Below are positions 56,001-61,272 of a stretch of 64,000 nt of DNA, in pieces. Position 1 is the stretch's first letter. The number at the start of each line of letters is the position of its first letter. The position numbers and the translations under genes were made by a program. The notes below the pieces were generated by a model. It made no database searches. It saw only the letters and a program-made list of their open reading frames with translations, and was not told the DNA's origin. Source of the stretch: Puffinus mauretanicus. Taxonomy: Eukaryota > Chordata > Aves > Procellariiformes > Procellariidae. The DNA lies in assembly GCA_023333565.1 (NCBI GenBank), contig JAJKFH010000102.1, forward strand, positions 3,658,001 to 3,722,000, read 5' to 3'.

Positions 56001-59000
56001 AACTGGGCATAAGCAGGGCATCAAGATGCTTTGCAAATCTTTTATATGGTTTGGAACAGGAGATTTTCCATATCAACAGATAAGATGGTTTTTCATCAGG
56101 TCCAAGATGCTGCATTTCAGAGGCCACATAAGGCCTGAGCCCTGGCAGCCAAACCCCTAGGACGAGGGAGGATGTGTCCAGGGCCCTGAGAGTCTCTCTC
56201 TAGAGCATTTCCCAGTCTGCCCCCAAATCCGGTCTTCCAGTTGTCCAAATTCTGCATTCATACGGGCTTCCTTCCTACGGGAACTGCAGCATGGGAAAGA
56301 GCATGTGGGCTCACCTGGATCTTGTCTTTCTATGCAGTCAGGATGCAGCCAAATATACACTGAGACCCACAAATCCAGAAGGGATCTCAGGTCCTATAAC
56401 ATTAATGAACCCAATTTGTTGTGTCATACAGATGAAGGGAAGAATTATCTTGTAGGAGTAAACCTTTTTTTTACAGAACCTGCGGTTCCTTCAGCTATCT
56501 GCACCAATCATTTGTTCCTGAATATTGAAATTCAATTTCCTTTTCCTTGAGCTCTTACGCGTAACAGTTCACTTTCATGTAGGTTATGTTATGGCCTGAG
56601 TGAACTGTGGAAGTTTTTCCAAACCCTCGATATGTGGTTCACCTGTTGGTTTTGGAAGTGTCCTGGAGTCTTCATCCTTTTATAATCTGTAATATGTTTT
56701 ATATTAATTTACTGTCCTGTGTCAAGAAAGGAAATGATTTCATGTAAAAGAACGTATGTGAAGAATCTTGCACTTGGCTACCTAGCAGACACTGCATTTT
56801 ATGTGTCATGTCTTGGCTGTGTATTCTGTGCAACAGATGACCCCATCACACATATTTTGCAGGCTATCTCTTTCAGTGAACATTGTGTGGTTTGTCCTTT
56901 TACATGTAACTGGTTCTGTGAAAAATGCCAGCTAAATTAATTCTCTTTCCTATTTAATTACTGTGCAGGCAGCCCAAAGCTTTTCCTTTTTCTCTTCATC
57001 ACTGCTTCTAGCCACAGAAGATAAAAACCCCAGAAGGAAATTAAAAAAGTAAATCCAGTAAGAAGCTGCAAGCAATTGTTTGTTTAAATCAAGGAATCGA
57101 AAATAGTCAAGTCAGTTTATAATGGACTTGTGATAAATTCACTGGAATGTTATTCAGGAAATTCAGACCTTTTCCACAATTATTTTGTGAACTCAAAATT
57201 ACCATGAACCTGTCAAATGGAGACAATTATATATCTTCTCCTTAGAGTTGGGACAATGAATATTTAGTATAGAAAGGTAAATATTTAGCATGTGTATGGA
57301 GGCCAGCATCTAGTGCTAGTGCCAGACTATAGAAAGCCCAAATCTGGACAGAAGACGAGGTCTATTTGCGATCTTTATTAGCAACTTCTCCCTTGTTTCA
57401 CTCTTTTTAAGCATCATTAGGAAACCTGTTCTCAGGTGGTGTTGAACCTTTATTGGGTTTTGACGACTATGTAAGGGACTTCAGTTATGTTTATCACAGA
57501 TTATCACAGACCTAGTCACAGATGTGAGTCTTCAGCACTTCTTCGCAACTCCAAGAGTTCTCTGTTAAATCAACGTCATTGCAAGTGTTGTGAATCCAAA
57601 AATGGTAACTTTGTACCCAATGGTCTTCCTGAAACAGGGAGTGTGGGGCTGGAACCTTTGTCAATTTTGCATCTTTAGAGAGAGATGGAAAGCTTCCCTA
57701 TAATTGGTGAGTGTTTGAAGAAAAGCTTTTAATTATGTTTTTCCCATCTCTGCTTTTTGGCAAATATACTCTTTAATTTAAGTGCTTATTTTTTATGTCA
57801 TCTTTTTATAAGATAAAACTACTGTAACTGTTATTTTAGTATTTTATTTCTTGAATGGTGACTCAAGACTATGTATTCTGTCACCTGCTATTTTTAGTAG
57901 GGAATGATGTATATACATGTCAACCAAGTTGCATAGATGTGTTTTGGGAGGATGTTTTTCTTCCTTTCTCTTACAGACATATTTCCTAAAATAACACAAG
58001 TGTAGAAACTTGATCTATAAATCCATTAGCACTTCCATAGAGATACATTTACATCCAGAAGTAAGCTTGCCTGTAGATGACCAATTAGCAACTGTCTTCA
58101 TGCAGTGCCAGTAATTAAATTTTCCTTGCATTGCAAGACAAGGACAAGCCAACTCAAATGTTTATTGTAACTTAATGTTCAGTGCTGTTGAAAAGACTCG
58201 AAAAAAAACCCATATTCTTGCTAGTCTAGAAAACCAACTACAGGAGTTGCAGGCACTCACTGTGGACTCCAAGCCATCACTGACACCATCAGCTGAAGAG
58301 AAGTATTTGAACAAATAAAGTCTGTAGGATTAGCTTTTATAGAAGCAAAAGGGCTCTGAGAGCTACCTGACTGGCACCACTGTGGTCATGTCCATTCCTA
58401 TTTTAATAATCAAATGGGTGCTAATGACTGACTCAAGGTTTACTGTTTTGTTATTAGCAATCTCTGAAAAAAACCTCTTATCTTTCAAGGCAAGTCCAAA
58501 CACAGATATTTAAAAGCATACTGTCAGCCACATTCCAGTATGTAGGGAGATGAAAATATGCGCCTCGGTTTTACACCCCTGGTCAGCTTTGTTGACAGCC
58601 AAGAAGTTGGAAAGAGGAGTTGGTGCGCAGGGAACTGCTTGCATGATCTCATAGGACGCAGCCTGCCAGCAAGGATGGGATTAAATGGATGGACACTGCA
58701 CCACAGCAAGCCTTTTGCCAATAAGCATGCAAACTGAACTAACAAGCCCAGCAAATCTTGTCAATACCTCACTGTGCTGCTAATTAACTGGATATTAAAC
58801 AAGCGTCACTTGCTTGGTTTAGCTTTAATAGCAGCCAGCTGTATGCAGTACAAACTAATCTCTCTTTCAGCTTCTCTTGCTTGGACTGTATTAATGGTAA
58901 AGAAGGCAGAAGATCAAACACTCATGTTAATTAGATATTCAAGCTTGAATCAAATGATTAAACTAGCAACAGATGTTATTAAAACCATAAAAGGCTTTTT

Positions 59001-61272
59001 TATGGGAAGGGGAATTAATTAATAGGTTTGGATGTGAAAGTGAAGGTTGTTTGATTTAGTATATGTGTATGTATGTGTGTGTGTATATATATATGTGTGT
59101 ATATGCATATATGTATACATACATAAATTATGTTATAAAAATATAAATTGGGACAAATACTCCTGCTTAATATCTCCACAAATTTTTGGTAACTGAAGGC
59201 AGTGTGCCCTAATCTTACAGTCCTGACTTCTCTGAGAGTTAGTAAAGATATCTTGTTTTGTGTGTCTCTGTTGTCTAATGTCAAGAGCAGATTCATTGTC
59301 CATCCAGGCAGCCAAATGGAAAATACGGCCCTAAAGACAGGTAGAAGAATTAAGAAACCCATTTTGCTTGGGGTCATTCCAGGGAACCTAGTAAGGGAGC
59401 TATGGGTATATCCCATCCCATATCCTCAGCTCAGCAGAGTTTTCAGGATGTGAGCAATATCTGCATCTCTTTCTTTTAATTAAATAAAATTGTTCAGTAC
59501 ACCAGAGCAGTAGGTGAAAGACTATATAATTCCAGGAAAACAATATTGTATTTTTTGGGCAATTAGTTATTTTTCATATGTTGAATGAAATCAATTGGTT
59601 TAGATGGCGGAGTTCCTAATCTGTGAACAATATAAGTAGGTCTGCAAGCACGTTAGCCTGTGATTTGATGAAGCGTGGAAATTTCTCATGATGATGAAAG
59701 AAGACCCAGGCTTGAATAATTGCTTCTGCCTCTGTAGGCAAAAGGAAGTTAAAAACCTCACCTGGAGTTTCCCAAAGGAAAGAGGAGTATTCCAGCAACA
59801 TCATCAAATCTAAGCCTAATGAAAACCTCTCTGTGGCACCAGAGATCTGCTTACAGAAAACCAAATTTCATCCTCAGTCCAGTCCCATAGAAACCCTAAG
59901 GCCCTGATGCTGCAACCACTATGGCATATGATTAACTAGGAAGGGCTCTCACTTCTGGCTGACCCACACAATCCCTACCAACGCCTGGGGAAGGTGCCCT
60001 GCAGAAACTGTGCTGCCCATTTTCTCTTCAGCAGCAAAACGCATTAAAGCATAACTTGGAGTTTTCACTGCGTGGGCAGAAGTTTTCCACCACTGGTTGG
60101 AAGATTAATATTAGAGATGATTACATTTGACGTGACTTGCTTATCAAGGAAAACACAGTATCTACCGACGTCATAAGAGCCAAGTGTACTGAAAAAGGGA
60201 ATTTCACTTTGTGGTTCCTCTTTAGAACAGTTGCAGAAAGACGGTATTGCTTTTAGGACAGCAGATTTTCTGATGGCGGAAAAAACACACTGAGGGTGTA
60301 TTTGGCAAGAAATCCTGCTAGTGGGGCAATTTTTGTTTAAGTTTCATGAGTTTTTCGCGTTTGCAAAGTACCTGTAACCCAGTCCACCAGTAGGTAGATC
60401 GGGCCTAAGTGAGTTTCCTGGATTAATGCATAGCAGAATCTGGTAAACAGGTTGCAAATACAGAAGTTTAGAATGATTTTGTACTCAAATTTCCTTTAGC
60501 CACAGTGAAACCTGCTGTGAATAGTTATTCATAGAAACCACAGTTAGAAGAAGTTCAAATAATGTTTTGCTGAAAACCTAGGAGAGAATTTAAAGCACTT
60601 AAAAATGAGACTCTGCAAAATGTTATATGGATGTTTGCAGAAATATGACTCAATAGAGGGTATTAAGATATATAGGAACGGTCTGAATTTATCTCTGATA
60701 CAGATGTTCTGACATCCACAGGATCTCTTGCAGGAGGAAACGTGGGAAATTATCATAGTTGTACATGGTAAAAACAAACTATGTCTGTCCTGAAACATCT
60801 CAAAACATCAGAAAATAGACTTAGCACCATCTATGTAATGGCCATAAACCTGTGGATGAAATTTTCAAACACATTTTACTCTCAAACTCTGCCAGTTTAT
60901 TAATTAACATTGATTTAGAATAACAGGCCTGAATCAATACCATAAAACACATTTATTTTGATCATATAGAATTTTATGTTGGCTAGCTGAAAATCCTGCA
61001 TAGGGTGTCAGTTTGAGGAGTACAAATTCTATGGATGCTAATAATATTCTTATGATGTAAGTAAGAGGAAGGCTTTATGGGTTTAGCTGATTTTTAAAAT
61101 AGAATTTGCTGATCTCCTGATTTCTGTTTGTCTTACTAACTCTCCTCACTTTTTCATCTTTATGTATGTTATTTATTAATGCTCACAGGCGTAGAAGTGT
61201 ATTTGCTTTCCTAACTCTGCTACCCTCATGCCTTTGGACTGATTATCTTTTGGCATTTTATATTAATCCTTG
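13743..61272 (+). CDS. PTPRO: PTPRO, receptor-type protein tyrosine phosphatase O (partial; 16 exons)
   Basis: Type I membrane phosphatase of podocytes, neurons and haematopoietic cells. In this family the extracellular FN3 repeats are followed by one helix and a single cytoplasmic PTP domain that removes phosphate from tyrosines. Joined exons: 13743-14016, 22541-22699, 24705-24857, 26486-26932, 27927-28088, 30800-30999, 33995-34115, 36583-36776, 39232-39343, 44785-44936, 47542-47662, 51259-51398, 54051-54183, 55564-55684, 57638-57706, 61189-61272. All introns are GT-AG, all junction phases match, and the 2642-nt frame has no stop. Identity rests on recognisable PTPRO segments such as [51 protein letters not shown] and [21 protein letters not shown]3-like modules occupy residues 1 to about 789 of the partial protein, and the helix is at about 797-821. 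The signal-peptide exon and the catalytic domain lie outside the window. Chicken literature uses the name CRYP-2. Confidence 0.97.
14017..22540 (+). other. PTPRO: PTPRO intron 2
   Basis: About 8.5 kb, phase 1, GT-AG. An AT-rich simple-sequence region lies at 17060-17210. The 159-codon open frame at 15476-15955 lies in a slightly more GC-rich patch and shows no family resemblance. Nothing else recognised. Confidence 0.85.
17060..17210 (+). repeat. AT-rich low-complexity region with a 19-bp tandem pair
   Basis: TA-dinucleotide-rich sequence. Within it ATAAAATATCTTATATTTT at 17162-17180 is repeated at 17181-17199 with one mismatch. Confidence 0.85.
22541..22699 (+). CDS. PTPRO: PTPRO exon 3: FN3-2, first half
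   Basis: The acceptor is TATCCTTTAG and the donor AAAG|GTAGGA, a weak match beyond the GT. Length is 159 bp with phase 1 at both ends. It encodes [20 protein letters not shown], then a [20 protein letters not shown] stretch with an NIS sequon, and ends [13 protein letters not shown]. This is the beta-strand half of a second FN3 module, completed by exon 4. The exon is symmetric, so skipping it would keep the frame. Confidence 0.96.
22700..24704 (+). other. PTPRO: PTPRO intron 3
   Basis: About 2.0 kb, phase 1. It holds a degenerate AATCTAA-type minisatellite at about 23494-23588 and a small CpG-containing patch at about 24225-24330. No gene recognised. Confidence 0.85.
23494..23588 (+). repeat. 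Degenerate AATCTAA-type minisatellite
   Basis: About ten imperfect units of the kind AATCTAAnnn, AATCTGAC, CCATCTAAAC and CAATCTAAC follow each other at roughly 8-11 bp spacing. Confidence 0.7.
24705..24857 (+). CDS. PTPRO: PTPRO exon 4: FN3-2, second half
   Basis: A long pyrimidine tract leads to CTGCAG, and the donor is ACAG|GTGAAG. The exon is 153 bp, phase 1 at both ends. It encodes [15 protein letters not shown], then [20 protein letters not shown], then [15 protein letters not shown], with sequons at NIT and NKS. It completes the FN3 module begun in exon 3; the two together are 312 bp (104 codons). The frame runs on after the donor in unspliced DNA, but the match to PTPRO stops at the splice site. 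Confidence 0.96.
24858..26485 (+). other. PTPRO: PTPRO intron 4
   Basis: About 1.6 kb, phase 1. Nothing recognised apart from ordinary AT-rich intron sequence. Confidence 0.85.
26486..26932 (+). CDS. PTPRO: PTPRO exon 5: long FN3 region with acidic, glycosylated insert
   Basis: At 447 bp this is the largest exon in the window (acceptor CTTCTCTTTTAG, donor GGAAG|GTAAAA, phase 1 at both ends). It opens [20 protein letters not shown]. The middle is Ser, Glu and Asn rich, including [10 protein letters not shown] and a short acidic run EGEEEF, with sequons at NIS, NTS, NST and NGS. The last part, [20 protein letters not shown], looks like the start of a fresh FN3 fold. Exons 5 and 6 together are 609 bp (203 codons), about twice one FN3 repeat, so this pair probably holds two repeats or one repeat with a linker. 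The middle is less conserved than its flanks compared with mammalian PTPRO as I remember it. Confidence 0.96.
26933..27926 (+). other. PTPRO: PTPRO intron 5
   Basis: About 1.0 kb, phase 1. Exon 5 reads through open for about 150 bp past its donor, but that extension has no PTPRO similarity. Nothing else seen. Confidence 0.85.
27927..28088 (+). CDS. PTPRO: PTPRO exon 6: FN3 end
   Basis: The acceptor is CCCCCTGATTTAG and the donor ATCA|GTAAGT. The exon is 162 bp, phase 1 at both ends. It encodes [20 protein letters not shown], then [20 protein letters not shown], and ends AKTLSFYIS, with an NST sequon. KYKLSVTTF is a typical FN3 F-strand of the Tyr-x-Leu/Val type. It completes the double-length module of exon 5. 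Confidence 0.96.
28089..30799 (+). other. PTPRO: PTPRO intron 6
   Basis: About 2.7 kb, phase 1. It contains a perfect 10-bp inverted repeat at 28399-28421. No gene or transposon recognised. Confidence 0.85.
28399..28421. repeat. Perfect inverted repeat, 10-bp arms
   Basis: GATTTAATTC, loop CGA, GAATTAAATC. The arms contain TAAT/ATTA cores. Confidence 0.9.
30800..30999 (+). CDS. PTPRO: PTPRO exon 7: FN3 module A, first half
   Basis: The acceptor is ATGTCCCAG and the donor CTGAG|GTAAGG. The 200-bp exon enters in phase 1 and leaves in phase 0. It encodes [20 protein letters not shown], then [14 protein letters not shown] with the FN3 B/C-strand Trp, then an NST sequon and [20 protein letters not shown]. 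Its third positions are more GC-rich than those of exons 2-6. A CR1 fragment begins about 230 bp after the donor. Confidence 0.96.
31193..31230 (+). repeat. Perfect 19-bp tandem duplication at the CR1 5' edge
   Basis: The unit GTGTGCAGTAAACCATTTT occurs at 31193-31211 and again at 31212-31230 without mismatch. The second copy abuts the start of recognisable CR1 sequence. Confidence 0.9.
31229..31770 (+). mobile_element. CR1 LINE, 5'-truncated 3' fragment (reverse transcriptase ORF C-terminus plus 3' end)
   Basis: Non-LTR retrotransposon fragment of about 540 bp in the sense orientation of PTPRO. It carries the C-terminal part of the CR1 reverse-transcriptase ORF without a stop, with motifs [54 protein letters not shown], and [20 protein letters not shown], ending at TAG 31687-31689. 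The short 3' UTR ends in AACCTTAATGATTCTATGAT with the typical terminal octamer repeat. 5' truncation is normal for CR1. The intact frame suggests a fairly young insertion. The endonuclease and most of the polymerase are missing, so it cannot move by itself. Confidence 0.95.
33995..34115 (+). CDS. PTPRO: PTPRO exon 8: FN3 module A, second half
   Basis: The acceptor is CCCCTCCCCATTAG and the donor CCATTG|GTAACC. The 121-bp exon enters in phase 0 and leaves in phase 1. It encodes [20 protein letters not shown], then [31 protein letters not shown] is the classic FN3 E-F loop and F-strand motif (Leu-x-Pro-Gly-x-x-Tyr). Exons 7 and 8 together are 321 bp, one FN3 unit of 107 codons. Confidence 0.96.
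34116..36582 (+). other. PTPRO: PTPRO intron 8
   Basis: About 2.5 kb, phase 1. A short TTTGG pentamer repeat lies just inside the 5' end (34145-34168). Nothing else recognised. Confidence 0.85.
34145..34168 (+). repeat. TTTGG pentanucleotide repeat
   Basis: Four consecutive TTTGG units followed by TTTT, about 30 bp after the exon 8 donor. Confidence 0.85.
36583..36776 (+). CDS. PTPRO: PTPRO exon 9: FN3 module B, first half
   Basis: The acceptor is TCTGGTTTATAG and the donor CTGTG|GTAAAG. The 194-bp exon enters in phase 1 and leaves in phase 0. It encodes [20 protein letters not shown], then a [20 protein letters not shown] stretch and [23 protein letters not shown] is the conserved B-strand/Trp position. 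The asparagine in NPST is not a usable sequon because proline follows it. Confidence 0.97.
36777..39231 (+). other. PTPRO: PTPRO intron 9
   Basis: About 2.5 kb, phase 0. It includes a very AT-rich degenerate repeat region at about 38585-38755. No gene recognised. Confidence 0.85.
38585..38755 (+). repeat. AT-rich degenerate tandem repeat
   Basis: Repeated words of the form TCATTTATATCTCATTTGTAT and TTTATGTTTCATTCATATTT follow an AATATAAAATATATT stretch; the unit is about 12-14 bp and degenerate. Confidence 0.65.
39232..39343 (+). CDS. PTPRO: PTPRO exon 10: FN3 module B, second half
   Basis: The acceptor is TATCACTTCATAG and the donor AACAG|GTAAGC. The 112-bp exon enters in phase 0 and leaves in phase 1. 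It encodes [20 protein letters not shown], then [28 protein letters not shown] is the FN3 Leu-x-Pro-x-x-Tyr signature. The adjacent Cys-Cys pair is a recognisable PTPRO feature. Exons 9 and 10 together are 306 bp (102 codons). Confidence 0.96.
39344..44784 (+). other. PTPRO: PTPRO intron 10
   Basis: About 5.4 kb, phase 1. It holds an A-rich simple stretch at 42203-42247 and two GC-rich patches near 43500-43680 and 44030-44140. Open frames in the GC-rich patches (for example 43501-43899) overlap each other and have no recognisable domain. Confidence 0.85.
42203..42247 (+). repeat. A-rich simple sequence
   Basis: AAACAAAAACC-type units run into an uninterrupted A tract of about 12. No retroposed gene was recognised upstream of it. 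Confidence 0.7.
44785..44936 (+). CDS. PTPRO: PTPRO exon 11: FN3 module C, first half
   Basis: The acceptor is CCTTCTTCCTTCAG and the donor AAGAGT|GTAAGT. The 152-bp exon enters in phase 1 and leaves in phase 0. It encodes [20 protein letters not shown], then [20 protein letters not shown] and [15 protein letters not shown] holds the core FN3 Trp. It follows the longest complete intron of the ectodomain-coding part after intron 2 (about 5.4 kb). Confidence 0.96.
44937..47541 (+). other. PTPRO: PTPRO intron 11
   Basis: About 2.6 kb, phase 0. An AT-rich degenerate minisatellite lies at 46171-46270. Nothing else recognised. Confidence 0.85.
46171..46270 (+). repeat. AT-rich degenerate minisatellite
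   Basis: ACTGAATATGAAAATCTTAG plus ATTAAATAAA at 46171-46200 recurs as a diverged copy at 46242-46270, with a partial CACTGAATATGAAATTAAA copy between them. Confidence 0.65.
47542..47662 (+). CDS. PTPRO: PTPRO exon 12: FN3 module C, second half
   Basis: The acceptor is AATTATTGTAG and the donor AATTGG|GTAAGA. The 121-bp exon enters in phase 0 and leaves in phase 1. It encodes [20 protein letters not shown], then [20 protein letters not shown], with sequons at NLS and [14 protein letters not shown] is the FN3 E-F loop and F-strand. Exons 11 and 12 together are 273 bp (91 codons), exactly the length of the next module. Confidence 0.96.
47663..51258 (+). other. PTPRO: PTPRO intron 12
   Basis: About 3.6 kb, phase 1. 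It contains the only strongly CpG-dense patch in the window, at about 50280-50470. The open frame at 50017-50508 runs across this patch and has no family resemblance. Confidence 0.85.
50280..50470. promoter_or_regulatory. Small CpG-dense patch in intron 12 (candidate regulatory element)
   Basis: About 14 CpG dinucleotides fall within roughly 105 bp (50344-50448), including CCGCGGG, CACGCGGG and TCCGCGGG, in a window otherwise poor in CpG. No recognised transposon or coding match explains it. A promoter or enhancer role is inference only. Confidence 0.3.
51259..51398 (+). CDS. PTPRO: PTPRO exon 13: FN3 module D, first half
   Basis: The acceptor is TTTTTCTCTTAACCAG and the donor GTCCAG|GTATGT. 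The 140-bp exon enters in phase 1 and leaves in phase 0. It encodes [20 protein letters not shown], then [20 protein letters not shown] and GQETKVQ, with an NKT sequon. It begins the membrane-proximal FN3 domain. Confidence 0.96.
53680..53697. repeat. Perfect 18-bp palindrome
   Basis: CAGAGCTCATGAGCTCTG equals its own reverse complement. It lies about 350 bp upstream of exon 14, at the left edge of a GC-rich stretch. Confidence 0.9.
53680..54050 (+). promoter_or_regulatory. PTPRO: Candidate intronic promoter region for truncated PTPRO (PTPROt/PTP-oc)
   Basis: Mammalian truncated PTPRO forms are driven by a cell-type-specific intronic promoter. In this window the sequence directly upstream of exon 14, which carries the matching start codon, changes from AT-rich to GC-rich at 53690-53880 and begins with an 18-bp palindrome. 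No TATA box at a convincing distance was identified. The assignment is positional inference. Confidence 0.2.
54051..54183 (+). CDS. PTPRO: PTPRO exon 14: FN3 module D, second half; internal ATG for truncated isoforms
   Basis: The acceptor is CCCATGTCTGCAG and the donor CCATGG|GTAAGC. The 133-bp exon enters in phase 0 and leaves in phase 1. It encodes [20 protein letters not shown], then [20 protein letters not shown] and VSTM, with an NCS sequon. Exons 13 and 14 together are 273 bp. The last full codon is an in-frame ATG at 54180-54182 in the context TTCCACCATGG. In mammals the truncated PTPROt/PTP-oc forms begin at the equivalent methionine (MVTEMNPN); whether this species uses it is inference. 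Confidence 0.96.
54184..55563 (+). other. PTPRO: PTPRO intron 14
   Basis: About 1.4 kb, phase 1, separating the last FN3 module from the transmembrane exon. Nothing recognised. Confidence 0.85.
55564..55684 (+). CDS. PTPRO: PTPRO exon 15: transmembrane helix
   Basis: The acceptor is CTTTGTATGTACAG and the donor GCCAG|GTAAGT. The 121-bp exon enters in phase 1 and leaves in phase 2. It encodes VTEMNPN, then a 25-residue hydrophobic stretch at 55584-55658 containing [11 protein letters not shown] and [14 protein letters not shown] basic stop-transfer segment RRKHLQMAR follows, which fixes the type I topology: FN3 domains outside, PTP domain inside. Confidence 0.97.
55685..57637 (+). other. PTPRO: PTPRO intron 15
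   Basis: About 2.0 kb, phase 2. Nothing recognised. Its 3' end has an unusually poor pyrimidine tract. Confidence 0.85.
57638..57706 (+). CDS. PTPRO: PTPRO exon 16: cytoplasmic juxtamembrane segment
   Basis: A small 69-bp exon with phase 2 at both ends; the acceptor is TCCTGAAACAG and the donor AATTG|GTGAGT. It encodes [20 protein letters not shown] followed by YN and two bases of a Trp codon. This matches the PTPRO segment directly after the membrane anchor. The polypyrimidine tract is short and purine-interrupted, so the exon is short and has a weak acceptor. Skipping it would keep the frame. Confidence 0.93.
57707..61188 (+). other. PTPRO: PTPRO intron 16
   Basis: About 3.5 kb, phase 2. 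It carries a TG/TA microsatellite at 59059-59130. Nothing else recognised. Confidence 0.85.
59059..59130 (+). repeat. TG/TA compound microsatellite
   Basis: Alternating TATG, TGTG and TATA words over about 70 bp, ending in GTATACATACATAAA. Confidence 0.9.
61189..61272 (+). CDS. PTPRO: PTPRO exon 17: 84-bp hydrophobic juxtamembrane exon, likely alternatively spliced
   Basis: The acceptor is TAATGCTCACAG and the donor CCTTG|GTAAGT, with phase 2 at both ends. It encodes [20 protein letters not shown] then LAFYINP and part of a Trp codon, 28 codons in all. Mammalian PTPRO isoforms differ by a 28-residue juxtamembrane insert, and the size and position here fit that insert. It is strikingly hydrophobic for a segment expected on the cytoplasmic side. 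The following exon, which leads to the PTP domain, was searched for downstream and not found before the window ends. Confidence 0.94.
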
